A stretch of 61,639 bases of DNA from Symbiobacterium terraclitae (GTDB lineage Bacteria; Bacillota; Sulfobacillia; Symbiobacteriales; Symbiobacteriaceae): contig NZ_JAGGLG010000026.1 of the NCBI RefSeq assembly GCF_017874315.1, forward strand, positions 1-61,639. The letters are read 5' to 3'. The notes below the pieces were generated by a model. The model saw only the letters and a list, made by a program, of their open reading frames with translations, was not told where the DNA came from and made no database searches. Numbering within the stretch: the stretch's first letter is position 1; every line of letters starts with the position of its first letter. The position numbers were made by a program, and so were the translations under genes. This document shows positions 45,412-53,747 of the stretch, piece by piece.

Positions 45412-46413
45412 GTGCACAGGTCCATGAAGGTTATCTCTGCAACAGTGGCTCTGGGTATCGTGGCATCCCTGTTCGCTGTGTCCCCGGCCCTGGCGGCCGA
45501 GGAGGTGCGTGTCGACGTCCAGTCCGGCCGTGGTGCGTACTTCACGGTTACGAACGTCGTGGAGCGGGTGGAAGCCTTTCCTGTCCTTCTGAAGGCCGAG
45601 GCGCCCGTGACGGTTTCCTTCCACGGCGACACTCCTCTCTGGGTGAACGTTGACGAGTACGATTCGATCGTGGTCTCCGGCGGGTTCGTTATGTTTGGGA
45701 ACCATGTCCGCCCGGTCCAGTTTGAAGGCGACTCCTTCACCCTCACCACCCCCGGTTACTACCACGTGATGGCAGCCCCTGAGGCCGCCATGGCGACGGA
45801 GGTCGCGATCGAGCTCGTGGCCCCGGGGGCCGGCGAGCCCGCCACCGAGCCTGCTGAGGAGCCGGCCGCCGAGCCTGCCGAGCAGCCTGCTGAGGAGCCG
45901 GCCACCGAGCCTGCCGAGCAGCCTGCTGAGCAGCCGGTTGCTGAGCCCGCCGAGGAGCCCGCTCCGGAGGCCCAGTCCGAGGCCGTCGCCGCGGTTCCCA
46001 CCCCGTCCACCGTGCTGGTGAACGGCGAGGCGGTCGCCTTCGAGGCCTACAACATCGACGGCTACAACTACTTCAAGCTCCGCGACCTGGCCGCGGCCCT
46101 GAGCGGCAGCGCGAAGCAGTTCGAGGTGACCTGGGACGAGGAGAAGAACGCCATCAACCTCGTCTCCGGCACGGCCTACACCCCGGTCGGCGGCGAGCTC
46201 ACCGCCTCCGGCGAGGCTGCGGCCCAGCAGGCCACGCCCACCACGGCCAAGGTCTACGTCAACGGCGCTGAGGTGGAGGTCACGGCCTACAACATCGGCG
46301 GCTACAACTACTTCAAGCTGCGCGATATCGCCAAGGCCATCGACTTCGGCGTCACCTGGGATGCCGAGACCAGCACCATCGGCATCGACCCGGCCAGCTC
46401 CTACACGGAGTAA
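45412..46413 (+). CDS. Secreted protein with two copper-amine-oxidase-N (stalk) domains
   Basis: A signal peptide (VISATVALGIVASLFAVSPA, cleavage near ALA-AE) leads to a ~100-residue beta domain, then a repeat spacer built from EPAEEPA/EPAEQPA units (about residues 142-185). Two copies of the PF07833-type domain follow, each with AYNIxGYNYFKLRDxAxA and a VTWDxE strand. Such domains are found on Gram-positive surface and wall-associated proteins. GTG 45412 has AGGAGGT six bases upstream. A strong terminator follows. Probably cell-wall associated. Confidence 0.88.
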   Translation: MHRSMKVISATVALGIVASLFAVSPALAAEEVRVDVQSGRGAYFTVTNVVERVEAFPVLLKAEAPVTVSFHGDTPLWVNVDEYDSIVVSGGFVMFGNHVRPVQFEGDSFTLTTPGYYHVMAAPEAAMATEVAIELVAPGAGEPATEPAEEPAAEPAEQPAEEPATEPAEQPAEQPVAEPAEEPAPEAQSEAVAAVPTPSTVLVNGEAVAFEAYNIDGYNYFKLRDLAAALSGSAKQFEVTWDEEKNAINLVSGTAYTPVGGELTASGEAAAQQATPTTAKVYVNGAEVEVTAYNIGGYNYFKLRDIAKAIDFGVTWDAETSTIGIDPASSYTE

Positions 46414-46432
46414 AGCCAGGATAAACGAGAAG

Positions 46433-46474
46433 GCACTTCCGGAACGGGCCGTCTGCCCTCCGGAAGTGCTTTTT
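46433..46474 (+). terminator. Terminator after the stalk-domain gene
   Basis: GCACTTCCGGA (46433-46443) pairs with TCCGGAAGTGC (46459-46469), followed by TTTTT. Confidence 0.95.
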
Positions 46475-46651
46475 CCTCCGCAGCGGAACACCTGCGCCGG
46501 GTCCACGTGCATGCGCGGGGCAGACGATGGGGCCCGGCCGGGACGAGCCCGGCAAGCTGCGCCCCGGAGCGAAAGCGGACGAGCGGTACGCCAACAGCGC
46601 CCCCGGTCCGGAGCTGATGGAAGACGGCGCAGCCGAGCCGTAGAACCACAG

Positions 46652-46684
46652 GAACCCGCGGGTGGCAGGCACCTGCGGGTTCCG
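46652..46684 (-). terminator. Terminator after map
   Basis: GGAACCCGC (46652-46660) pairs with GCGGGTTCC (46676-46684), with GGTG/CACC inside. It lies directly beyond the map stop codon on the minus strand. Confidence 0.7.
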
Positions 46685-46689
46685 TCGCG

Positions 46690-47436
46690 CTATAGCTTCG
46701 TCAGGATCTCAGGCCCGTTTTCCGTGATCGCCACCGTATGCTCGTACTGCACGCAGATGGACCCGTCCACCGTGCGGGCGGTCCAGCCGTCGGGGTCGAC
46801 CTTGGCCCGCCAGTCTCCCATCGTGATCATCGGCTCGATGGCGATGGTCATGCCCGGCCGCAGGGTGAGGCCCGTGCCCGGCGTGCCGTAGTGGGGCACC
46901 TCGGGCGGCTCGTGCAGGTTCTGCCCTACGCCGTGGCCGATGAAGTCCCGGACCACGCCGAATCCGTGGGCCTCGGCCAGCGTCTGGATCGCGTGCCCGA
47001 TGTCGCCCATCCGGTTCCCCGGCAGGGCAACGGCGATGGCGGCGTAGAGCGCCTCCTCCGTCACCCGCATCAGTTCCCTGACCGAAGGCGAGACCTCGCC
47101 CACCGCGTACGTCCAGGCGGAGTCGCCGTGATAGCCCTTGTAGTAGGCGCCGATGTCGATGGTGACCACCTGGCCGGGCTTCAGCTTCTTTCCGGAGGGG
47201 AAGCCGTGGCAGATCACGTCGTCCACCGACGCGCAGATCGACGCCGGGAAGCCGTTGTACCCCTTGAAGCTGGGCGTGGCGCCCCACCGGGCGAGGAACT
47301 GCTCCACGAAGCGGTCGAGCTCCCGCGTGGTGACGCCCGGCTGCACCTTCTCCGCCAGGGCGGCATGGCACTCCGCCACGATCCGGCCGGCATCCCGCAT
47401 GATGGCGATCTCCCGCTGCGATTTCAGCTTGATCAA
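46690..47436 (-). CDS. map: Methionine aminopeptidase, type I
   Basis: Map removes the initiator methionine from new proteins. The 248-residue length is standard. Metal ligands are visible in DIGAYYKGYHGDSAWTY (two Asp), GHGVGQNLHE (His), IEPM (Glu) and YEHTV (the last Glu). TTG 47436 is chosen because GGGGGC precedes it and it gives the usual start KLKSQREIAIMRDAGR. Confidence 0.96.
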   Translation of the reverse strand: MIKLKSQREIAIMRDAGRIVAECHAALAEKVQPGVTTRELDRFVEQFLARWGATPSFKGYNGFPASICASVDDVICHGFPSGKKLKPGQVVTIDIGAYYKGYHGDSAWTYAVGEVSPSVRELMRVTEEALYAAIAVALPGNRMGDIGHAIQTLAEAHGFGVVRDFIGHGVGQNLHEPPEVPHYGTPGTGLTLRPGMTIAIEPMITMGDWRAKVDPDGWTARTVDGSICVQYEHTVAITENGPEILTKL

Positions 47437-47577
47437 TACATAGCCCCCTAGCCAGAATGCTTCTCCATTCATCCTACCGCATCTGGTTCACATCAGGAAG
47501 TCAATCATGCGAATCTGTCCCAGGAGGAGTCCCGTCCGGCCGGGGCGAACCTCACGGCCAAGGAGGCGATTCCCATC

Positions 47578-48393
47578 GTGCTGAACCGCCTGGCAGACTA
47601 CCACACCCACACCGTCCGCTGCGGCCACGCCACGGGCAGCATGGAGGCTTACGTGGAGGCGGCCATCGCCCGGGGCCTGGGCGAGATCGGCTTCTCCGAC
47701 CACGTCCCCATGTACTGGCTTCCCGAGGAGCGGCGCGACCCCACCTGCGCCATGGCCATGGCGGAGCTGGAGGAGTACGTGTCCGACGTGCTGCGCATCC
47801 GGGAGCGATACCCGGAGATCCCCGTCCGCCTGGGTCTTGAGGCCGATTACGTCCCCGGCCACGAGGAGGCCCTCTCCCGGCTGCTGGAGGCCTACCCGTG
47901 GGACTACGTGATCGGCTCGGTCCACTTCCTCGGCGAATGGAACTTCGACCACCCCGACTACGTGCGCCGCTACGACGAGTGGGACATCGGCGCGCTGTAC
48001 GACCGCTTCTTCGCCCTGGAGCGGGCGGCGGCAGAAAGCGGTCTGTTCGACTTCCTCGCCCACATCGACCTGATCAAGAAGTTCGGCCACCGGCCTGCGC
48101 ACTCGCTGGACGCCGCCTACGCCGAGCTGGCCGACGCCATCGCCCGGGCCGGCGTGGCCATCGAGCTCTCCACGGCCGGCCTGCGCAAGCCCGTGGGCGA
48201 GGTCTACCCCGCCCCGGCCCTGCTGCGGGCCTGCTGCGAGCGCGGCGTGCCGCTGGTCATCTCCTCGGACGCCCACGCACCCGGGGAGGTGGGCTGGGGC
48301 TTCGAGGACGCCCGGGACCTGGCCCTGCGTACGGGCTTCACCCAGGTGGCCCGGTTCGAGGGGCGGCGCCGCCGGATGGTGCCGCTGGCGTGA
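47578..48393 (+). CDS. hisK: Histidinol-phosphatase, PHP family
   Basis: The 271-residue protein has PHP metal-site motifs DYHTHTVRCGHA, FSDHVPM, GLEADY, GSVHFLG, AHIDLIKKF and SSDAHAPGEVG in order. It hydrolyses histidinol phosphate in histidine synthesis. GTG 47578 follows AAGGAGGCG. It is divergent from map and stands alone, outside any visible his operon. Confidence 0.9.
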   Translation: MLNRLADYHTHTVRCGHATGSMEAYVEAAIARGLGEIGFSDHVPMYWLPEERRDPTCAMAMAELEEYVSDVLRIRERYPEIPVRLGLEADYVPGHEEALSRLLEAYPWDYVIGSVHFLGEWNFDHPDYVRRYDEWDIGALYDRFFALERAAAESGLFDFLAHIDLIKKFGHRPAHSLDAAYAELADAIARAGVAIELSTAGLRKPVGEVYPAPALLRACCERGVPLVISSDAHAPGEVGWGFEDARDLALRTGFTQVARFEGRRRRMVPLA

Positions 48394-48411
48394 GCGCGTG
48401 AGAGAACAGAG

Positions 48412-48455
48412 CGAGCGGGTCCTCCCTGACGGGAGCCCCGCTCGTCTCGTCTTTT
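48412..48455 (+). terminator. Terminator after the histidinol-phosphatase gene
   Basis: CGAGCGGG pairs with CCCGCTCG, with an inner CTCCC/GGGAG stem, followed by TCTCGTCTTTTC. Confidence 0.8.
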
Positions 48456-48475
48456 CGCTGCACGGCTCAGGAGGT

Positions 48476-48724
48476 CTACACGCCCCAGAAGCCCTTGCCC
48501 GCCGGGTAGGCTGCGATCCCCGGAATGCCGGCAGTCGTTGGGTACGCGGAGGGAACGGTCGCAACGGTCGTCACGGGAACGGCGTACTCGTAGACGCGGT
48601 AGACCGTTGCGTTCGCGGCGGGATAGGCCGCCGCACCCGGGGCGATGAACAGGTCATCAGCGCCGGCCTGCGCGCCGATGAAAGGGGAGAATGCCGGGAT
48701 CTTGCCAAAGCCACCGTATTGCAA
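48476..48724 (-). CDS. Small Ala/Pro/Tyr-rich protein (82 aa)
   Basis: TTG 48724 has GAGGAGGTG nine bases upstream. The protein is low in charge and rich in Ala, Pro, Val, Tyr and Gly (YPAANATVYRVYEYAVPV), ending KGFWGV. Such composition is seen in small spore-coat proteins, but I recognise no family. Confidence 0.55.
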   Translation of the reverse strand: MQYGGFGKIPAFSPFIGAQAGADDLFIAPGAAAYPAANATVYRVYEYAVPVTTVATVPSAYPTTAGIPGIAAYPAGKGFWGV

Positions 48725-48827
48725 AGCGGTGCACCTCCTCTCCTACACAGTCTATGGATGCCGGAGGCGGCTGGTGAAAGCGGCCGCAGAGTTCCCCGGG
48801 GTCCGTGGGGCCTGCGGCTCCGCCACA

Positions 48828-49031
48828 TCATACGTCCGACGGCGAGCGGGGGTGCCCGGGGAGCCGTTCCAGGCGCAGGTGGCTGTACGCCACCGTGAAG
48901 CCGAGCCGGCGGTTCAGCGCGCGCATCATGGCCTCGCACCGGCGGATGGGCTCCTCTGCCACGGGCGGAAGGGAAGCAACCTCCTGTACCAGGTGCAGCG
49001 TGCGCTGATAGGGACGGAAGCCCCGCTTCAT
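48828..49031 (-). CDS. Possible small protein (67 aa)
   Basis: An open frame from ATG 49031 with RPYQRTLHLVQEVASLPP and MMRALNRRLGFTVAYSHL. The residue mix is protein-like, but no Shine-Dalgarno site is evident and no family is recognised. Confidence 0.3.
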   Translation of the reverse strand: MKRGFRPYQRTLHLVQEVASLPPVAEEPIRRCEAMMRALNRRLGFTVAYSHLRLERLPGHPRSPSDV

Positions 49032-49116
49032 CAGGAATCCGGTGGAGTCAGACGCGTCGCCGGCGGTGGCCGGGCCCGGTCACTGCCGTGCGCCAGAGGG
49101 ACTCCGGGCCTTTCGC

Positions 49117-49284
49117 TCAGCGCTGACCGGAGCCCTGCTGGCCGGATCCTTCGAGCTGCTCCTCATCTCCTGGCGCCTCGTCTGTGGGCTCCCAGGCGAC
49201 CAGCGTGAGGCCCAGGTCGTTTTCCAGCGCCTCGATCAGCGCGAGCTGCTCGTCGGTGAGCTGGGCCAGGCGGTAGGGAGGCAT
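49117..49284 (-). CDS. Small acidic protein (55 aa)
   Basis: ATG 49284 has AAGGAAG eight bases upstream. PYRLAQLTDEQLALIEALEN then LGLTLVAWEP reads like the short conserved Firmicutes proteins with an LSxEQLxxIxxLExxLGxxLVAY pattern. The C-terminus is a Glu/Gln/Gly tail. Function unknown. Confidence 0.55.
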   Translation of the reverse strand: MPPYRLAQLTDEQLALIEALENDLGLTLVAWEPTDEAPGDEEQLEGSGQQGSGQR

Positions 49285-49378
49285 GGGCACACTTCCTTTC
49301 AATCCAGAATTGCGCTTCTCACGAGCAGGATTCCCCAGCGCCCCGGGTTAATTACTCGCACGAGGAGGTTGAGTGCAC

Positions 49379-50341
49379 ATGCTGCGGACCCGTCTGTGTG
49401 ACCTGCTCTCGATCCAGTACCCCATCATCCAGGGCGGGCTGGCCTACCTGGCCCTGGCCGACCTGTGCGCCGCCGTCTCCGAGGCCGGCGGCCTGGGGCA
49501 GATCACCGCGGCCACGCTGGGCGACCCCGAGGCGCTCCGGGCCGAGATCCGCAAGGTGAAGGCCCGCACCGGGAAGCCCTTCGGTGTCAACTTCGCGATG
49601 GGCTACCGGACCCTCGAGGCCTACATCGACGTCGCCCTCGAGGAGGGGGTGCGCATCGTCACCATCACCGGCGGAAACCCCGAGCCCTACATGAAGTACA
49701 TCGACGCCCGGGTGCCGGGCGTGAAGAAGATCATCCTGGTGGCCGGCGTGCGGGCGGCGCAGAAGGCCGAGTCGCTGGGCGCAGACGCGGTGATCGCGGT
49801 CGGGTACGACGGCGGCGGCCACCTGGGGAAGGACGACGTGGGCACCATGGCGCTGATCCCCCGCATCGTGGAGTCGGTGAAGATCCCCGTCGTGGCCAGC
49901 GGCGGCATCGTCGACGGCCGCGGGCTCGTGGCCGCGCTGGCCCTCGGTGCGGACGGCATCGAGATGGGCACGCGCTTCGTGGCGGTGCAGGAGTGTCCGG
50001 CCCACGAGAACTACAAGCGGCTCCTGCTGGAGACCCGGGAGAACGAGACGGTCATCATGGAGCGGTCCATCGGCCGGCCGGCCCGCGTGCTGAAGACCGG
50101 CGGGGCCGAGCGGGTGCTGGAGGCCGAGGCGCGGGGCGCCACCCTGGAGGAGCTCCTGCCGCTCATCTCGGGGCAGGTGAACGCGAAGGCGGCAGTGGAG
50201 GGGAAGCTGGACGAGGGGTTCGTCTACGCCGGGCAGGGCGTGGGCCTGATCCGGGACATCCCCACGGTGGCCGAGCTGTTCGGGCGCATCCTGGCCGAGG
50301 CGAGGGCCGTGGGCGAGCGGATGCGCGCCCTCGGCGTCTGA
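49379..50341 (+). CDS. Nitronate monooxygenase / FabK-type flavoprotein
   Basis: The ~320-residue TIM-barrel shows YPIIQGGLAYLA, GGLGQITAATL, GVNFAM, VGYDGGGHLG, VVASGGIVDGRGL and GIEMGTRFVA, typical of FMN-dependent nitronate monooxygenases and FabK enoyl-ACP reductases. These subgroups cannot be separated by eye; no fab genes are adjacent. ATG 49379 has GAGGAGGT nine bases upstream and is preferred over GTG 49373. Confidence 0.85.
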   Translation: MLRTRLCDLLSIQYPIIQGGLAYLALADLCAAVSEAGGLGQITAATLGDPEALRAEIRKVKARTGKPFGVNFAMGYRTLEAYIDVALEEGVRIVTITGGNPEPYMKYIDARVPGVKKIILVAGVRAAQKAESLGADAVIAVGYDGGGHLGKDDVGTMALIPRIVESVKIPVVASGGIVDGRGLVAALALGADGIEMGTRFVAVQECPAHENYKRLLLETRENETVIMERSIGRPARVLKTGGAERVLEAEARGATLEELLPLISGQVNAKAAVEGKLDEGFVYAGQGVGLIRDIPTVAELFGRILAEARAVGERMRALGV

Positions 50342-50365
50342 CCGGCGGCAGCGAGCACACGGAAA

Positions 50366-50387
50366 GGGCGGCCCGCAGGGACCGCCC
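50366..50387. terminator. Hairpin between convergent genes
   Basis: GGGCGG pairs with CCGCCC, with CCC/GGG inside. It lies between the flavoprotein gene and the DUF3243 gene. Confidence 0.5.
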
Positions 50388-50398
50388 CCTCGCCATTC

Positions 50399-50677
50399 CT
50401 AGTGGACCTTGCCGTCGGAGACCATCTTGGTGATCATGCTCGCCAGGGCCTGCTGCTCCTCCTTGGTTCCCACGTCCCAGAGCTCCTTCAGCAGCCGCTG
50501 CTCACGGTTGCGGGGGTCGACCTTCTGGGCGAGGAAGTTGCCGATGTTGGCGGCCGCAGTGGCGATCGTCGACTCCGAGGCACCGGCCCGCTTCGCCTCA
50601 TTTACCCGTTCCGACAGAAACTGCTTCCACTGCTCAAAGGATTCCAGGATCGGGGTGTCGGGGGAGACGTTACTCAT
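50399..50677 (-). CDS. DUF3243 family protein
   Basis: The 92-residue sequence SFEQWKQFLSERVNEAKRAG, IGNFLAQKVDPRN and LLKELWDVGTKEEQQALASM matches DUF3243, a small protein widespread in spore-forming Firmicutes. Its function is unknown. ATG 50677 has AGGAGGT ten bases upstream. Confidence 0.88.
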   Translation of the reverse strand: MSNVSPDTPILESFEQWKQFLSERVNEAKRAGASESTIATAAANIGNFLAQKVDPRNREQRLLKELWDVGTKEEQQALASMITKMVSDGKVH

Positions 50678-50779
50678 ACTCGCTTTGACCTCCTGTGCCG
50701 CATACACGGAATTCGGCCACCCTTGGCCTCAGCCAGTAGTCTGCGCACAGGAGCGCGCGATCATGCCTGCAATCCCAAC

Positions 50780-51244
50780 TCACTTCTGCGCGCAGCGGAC
50801 GTGGGCGTAGGTGTACCGCTTCCGCCCCAACTGGGCGGCGCGTGTTCCGGCGCGCATCGCCCGCCCGCAGACGGAGCAGGCCATGTCGGAGGGCAGCACG
50901 ACCGTCCTGAGCGGCTCCGGCACCGGGCGGCGCTGCGGGGTCGCCTTGCGCGGGGGCTTCCAGGCCACGATCCCCTCGGCGGCCAGCCATTCCAGGGTCG
51001 ACTGCTTGTCGGGCGCGACCAAATAGACCTCCTGGACTGCGGCGCCGTTTTTCGCCAGCAGCCGGAGGCCTGTCTCGGTGAACCGCTGGAAGGTGACCTC
51101 GAAGCCGTGGGTACCCAGGGGGCTGATCGGGCCGGGGATGATGCTGGTGACCAGGTCGCACTCGGCGATGTGCTCCAGCACCGGCCAGAGCTGTTCGATC
51201 ACGCTGTGCTCCCGCTTGATCTTGCCCGCGCGGTACTTCTTCAA
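50780..51244 (-). CDS. DUF2103 predicted metal-binding protein
   Basis: The N-terminal YRAGKIKREHSVIEQLWPVL and SIIPGPISPLG fit DUF2103. The C-terminal half has MACSVCGRAM and YAHVRCAQK, a plausible zinc site. TTG 51244 with GAGG upstream gives 154 residues. Function unknown. Confidence 0.75.
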   Translation of the reverse strand: MKKYRAGKIKREHSVIEQLWPVLEHIAECDLVTSIIPGPISPLGTHGFEVTFQRFTETGLRLLAKNGAAVQEVYLVAPDKQSTLEWLAAEGIVAWKPPRKATPQRRPVPEPLRTVVLPSDMACSVCGRAMRAGTRAAQLGRKRYTYAHVRCAQK

Positions 51245-51279
51245 CAGGCCTCAATCCTCGCTACGTCGTGCTCGCGGTG

Positions 51280-52158
51280 CTAGCCGTCGTCCTGCCGGCG
51301 GGTGCGGATTCTGCGCTGCAGGTCGAGAATGCGGTTGATGAGACCGGGCGAGTTGGCCTGCATGGCGTGATCCATGGCCCACTCGGCAAACAGGTGGGCC
51401 TCCTCCAGGCGTCCGATCTCCAGGGCGTTCTCGCCCATGACCCAGGCAGCCTCGCCGATGTGCCCCGGGGTAACCCCCGGGCGGCCGGGGACGAACACCT
51501 CCTGGCAGAGCCGGGCCGAGCCGGCCAGATCCCCCTCCAGGTGCGCCTGCAGCGCCCGGGCGCAGAGCAGCTCGGCGGCGAGCGTGTCCGACGGGTTCTC
51601 CCTCAGGTACTCGTTCACCGCGGCGAGGGGCGGTTCCGCCAGGTCCGGTGCGCCGACCCCCAGGTAGCAGCGGGCGATGCCGAGCAGGGCCCGGGCCCGG
51701 TCGTGCGAGCGCCGCCGGGCGGTGAAGCTGGCTGCGGCCTCCTCGAAGTGCCCGATGGCCGCCGCGTAGTCGCGCAGCTGCTGGTGCGCCATCGCCAGGA
51801 ACCAGTGTGCGTCGCCGTCGTGAGCGGCCATCTCCTCGGGCCGCCGGGCGAGATAGGTGGAAAGGTGGTCGGCCGCGCGGCGGGCCTCGCCAATGCGGAG
51901 ACACGCCTCCCCCAGGGAGAGGCGTGCGCTGCTCTCGGTTGCAGCGTCGCCTGCGGCCGCGGCGGCGACGGCGGCCTGCTCGGTCAGACGCACGGCGGCG
52001 TAGAGGTCGCCCAGCAGCAGGGCGGCACGGCCGGCCAGACAGAGGACCTCGCCCCGCTCCGCAGCGGTGAGATCACCGGGCAGCAGACGCTCCGCCTCCC
52101 TGCGGGCCTGGAGGTAGGCACCTGAGTCGAATAACTGCCGCAGCCTGGCTAGCGACAT
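51280..52158 (-). CDS. TPR-repeat protein
   Basis: At 292 residues, mostly alpha-helical tetratricopeptide repeats: LCLAGRAALLLGDLYAAVRL, ARLSLGEACLRIGEARRA, WFLAMAHQQLRDYAAAIGHF, ALLGIARCYLGVG and AAWVMGENALEIGRLEEAHL. TPRs mediate protein contacts. ATG 52158 has GGGGGGA upstream. Partner unknown. Confidence 0.85.
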   Translation of the reverse strand: MSLARLRQLFDSGAYLQARREAERLLPGDLTAAERGEVLCLAGRAALLLGDLYAAVRLTEQAAVAAAAAGDAATESSARLSLGEACLRIGEARRAADHLSTYLARRPEEMAAHDGDAHWFLAMAHQQLRDYAAAIGHFEEAAASFTARRRSHDRARALLGIARCYLGVGAPDLAEPPLAAVNEYLRENPSDTLAAELLCARALQAHLEGDLAGSARLCQEVFVPGRPGVTPGHIGEAAWVMGENALEIGRLEEAHLFAEWAMDHAMQANSPGLINRILDLQRRIRTRRQDDG

Positions 52159-52206
52159 TGCATCTCCCCCCGGCGCAGCCCCCCGCTCCCGAAGCGATCC
52201 GGGCGA

Positions 52207-52428
52207 TCAGTGGCCGGTGATCGCGGCGATGGTCGCCTGCAGGAGGTTCTGCTTGCCCGCAACCAGGAACAGGGTCAGGCCGCAGATGAAGAGGAAAGTG
52301 GACAGCAGCGCCGGTACGCGGACCCTGGCAAAGGGCCCGGCCTTCACCAGCAGGCCGGTGGCGGCGGCGAGGATGGCGTTGCTGACCAGGAACAGAGACC
52401 ACCAAAGCACCAGTTCGTTGAGACTCAC
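52207..52428 (-). CDS. Small membrane protein (73 aa)
   Basis: Two hydrophobic helices are evident (LVLWWSLFLVSNAILAA and VPALLSTFLFICGLTLFLVA). GTG 52428 has GGGGAGG seven bases upstream. It lies directly upstream of the TPR gene on the same strand. No family recognised. Confidence 0.65.
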   Translation of the reverse strand: MSLNELVLWWSLFLVSNAILAAATGLLVKAGPFARVRVPALLSTFLFICGLTLFLVAGKQNLLQATIAAITGH

Positions 52429-52570
52429 CAGAGCGCCTCCCCACTGCAAGTATCACATGACATGCACGAAAGCACTGCGGTGCTAAGGACTTATTATAGA
52501 CGATCGGTTCAGAAGGGTCTAGTATGAAAAGATCGACGCCCACTCTGCTTGCCTCGGGCGCGGCGGGCGA

Positions 52571-52600
52571 TTGACGGCTCGCCGCGCACTGTGATAGAAT
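52571..52600 (+). promoter_or_regulatory. Promoter of tRNA-Cys
   Basis: TTGACG (52571-52576), 18 bp, TAGAAT (52595-52600), 17 bases before the tRNA. Confidence 0.75.
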
Positions 52601-52617
52601 GGGCCGTGCCGCAGAGC

Positions 52618-52692
52618 GGTGGGTTGGCGAAGTGGTAACGCGGCGGTCTGCAAAACCGTTATCCGTGGGTTCAAATCCCACACCCACCTCCA
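52618..52692 (+). tRNA. tRNA-Cys (anticodon GCA)
   Basis: Acceptor GGTGGGT/ACCCACC, anticodon loop CTGCAAA, T-loop TTCAAAT and encoded CCA; 75 bases. Confidence 0.97.
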
Positions 52693-52695
52693 GAT

Positions 52696-52732
52696 GAAGT
52701 CGCCCGGTTGCCGTGTGCAGCCGGGCGACTTC
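52696..52732 (+). terminator. Terminator after tRNA-Cys
   Basis: GAAGTCGCCCGG pairs with CCGGGCGACTTC over 12 bp. The U tract is poor. Confidence 0.65.
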
Positions 52733-52810
52733 CGCGTCCGGCCGCCGGAACGGATAGGTTAACATAACATGAGAAGCCGGCATACGCTGGACCGGAGGTG
52801 GGGACCCACT

Positions 52811-52894
52811 ATGTTCGGTAAGCCTTTCTTTAAGAAGCCATTCTTTAAGTTCCCCTTCTGGAAGTTCAACAAGTTCCCTTGGTGGGGCATCTAG
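52811..52894 (+). CDS. 27-residue Phe/Lys/Trp-rich peptide
   Basis: ATG 52811 is preceded by GGAGGTGGGG and followed by 27 sense codons and TAG, then a strong terminator at 52903. The peptide repeats a K-x-F-F/F-P pattern (GKPFFKKPFF, FPFWKFNKFPWW). It has 9 Phe, 3 Trp, 6 Lys, 5 Pro and no acidic residue. A dedicated ribosome site and terminator argue for real expression. It could be a membrane-active peptide, a small coat peptide or a leader. No family recognised. Confidence 0.65.
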   Translation: MFGKPFFKKPFFKFPFWKFNKFPWWGI

Positions 52895-52902
52895 TCTCCA
52901 AT

Positions 52903-52929
52903 CGGGCGGGCCGACCGAGGGCCCGCCCG
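52903..52929 (+). terminator. Terminator after the 27-residue peptide
   Basis: CGGGCGGGC pairs with GCCCGCCCG around a nine-base loop. Confidence 0.7.
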
Positions 52930-53042
52930 CTGCGCGCCTTCGGGGCGACGCGCGGCTGCGGAAGGAGAAGCGGCGGTCGCGCGTGGAATAACAAGGGCGT
53001 GACCGCTGAAGCCAAACACGAGTCGAAGGGTGTGCAAGAACG

Positions 53043-53747
53043 GTGAACACACGGCAGCGCGGCAAGGGTCGCTCCTCCACAGCCATCTGGGCGGTGTCGG
53101 CAGTCGCCGTCCTGCTCGCGGGCGGTCTGATCGGGGCCAGCCTCTGGTCCACCCGGGGCGGCGGTTCCGAGGCGCCGTCCGGCGGCGTGCTCAGCGACGC
53201 CGAGCGGGGGGCGGTGCGGAACGCGATCGGCAGAGAGGATGCCCCGGTCACGGTCATCGAGTACATGGACTATGCCTGACCGGCCTGCGCCACGGCCCAC
53301 GAGGTCGTGAGTCCGCAGTTGGCGGACCTGGCAGCATCCGGCGAGATTCGGTTCGAGGTCCACTACCTGCCCATCTTCCAGGCCACGGGGCGCGCCATCG
53401 TCGCCGTGGAGTGCGCGGGCGAACAGGGCTACTGGTGGGCCATGCACGGCCACATCCTGAGGAACCAGGCGCAGGGGATCCGGGCGCAGAAGACCGTCGA
53501 CGACCTGGACGCCCTGCTGAACCGGTACGCGGCCGACCTCGGCCTCGACACCGCCGCCTTCGCCCAGTGCCTGGCCTCGGACGAGAAGGCGGACGAGCTC
53601 CTGCCCCGCGTGATCGAGCAGTACGAGGCCGCGCAGGAACTTGGTATCAACGGAACCCCGACCTTCGTCCTAAATGGAAAACCGCTCTCGATCAAAGCCT
53701 GGGATGATGTTCTCGAGGCGGTGAGAGAGGAGTTGAAACGCAAGTGA
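53043..53747 (+). CDS. DsbA-like thioredoxin-fold protein, putative selenoprotein (UGA at 53277-53279)
   Basis: The frame has an N-terminal membrane anchor (AIWAVSAVAVLLAGGLIGAS) and then EDAPVTVIEYMDYA-U-PACATAHEV. TGA at codon 79 replaces the first cysteine of the CxxC active site of DsbA-like (Thioredoxin_4) proteins, giving U-P-A-C. The same frame continues as ECAGEQGYWWAMHGHIL and the cis-proline loop GINGTPTFVLNG to 53747, for 234 residues. All fold elements after the UGA are intact. Hairpins follow the UGA. Its stop overlaps the VKOR gene by four bases. Such proteins make or shuffle disulfides outside the cytoplasm. A nonsense mutation is the alternative. Confidence 0.88.
53277..53309 (+). 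promoter_or_regulatory. UGA codon and SECIS-like hairpin in the DsbA-like gene
   Basis: After UGA (53277-53279) the segment CACGA (53298-53302) pairs with TCGTG (53305-53309) with GG at the tip, about 23 bases from the UGA. An alternative stem GGCC (53282-53285)/GGCC (53294-53297) lies closer. Either places a G-containing loop in the expected range. Confidence 0.5.

Noticed and set aside
53043-53747. Reading the DsbA-like gene as a pseudogene with a nonsense codon
   Set aside because: The UGA falls exactly on the catalytic cysteine, the rest of the frame is intact, the gene overlaps VKOR, and Sec genes are present. I keep a pseudogene as a less likely option.
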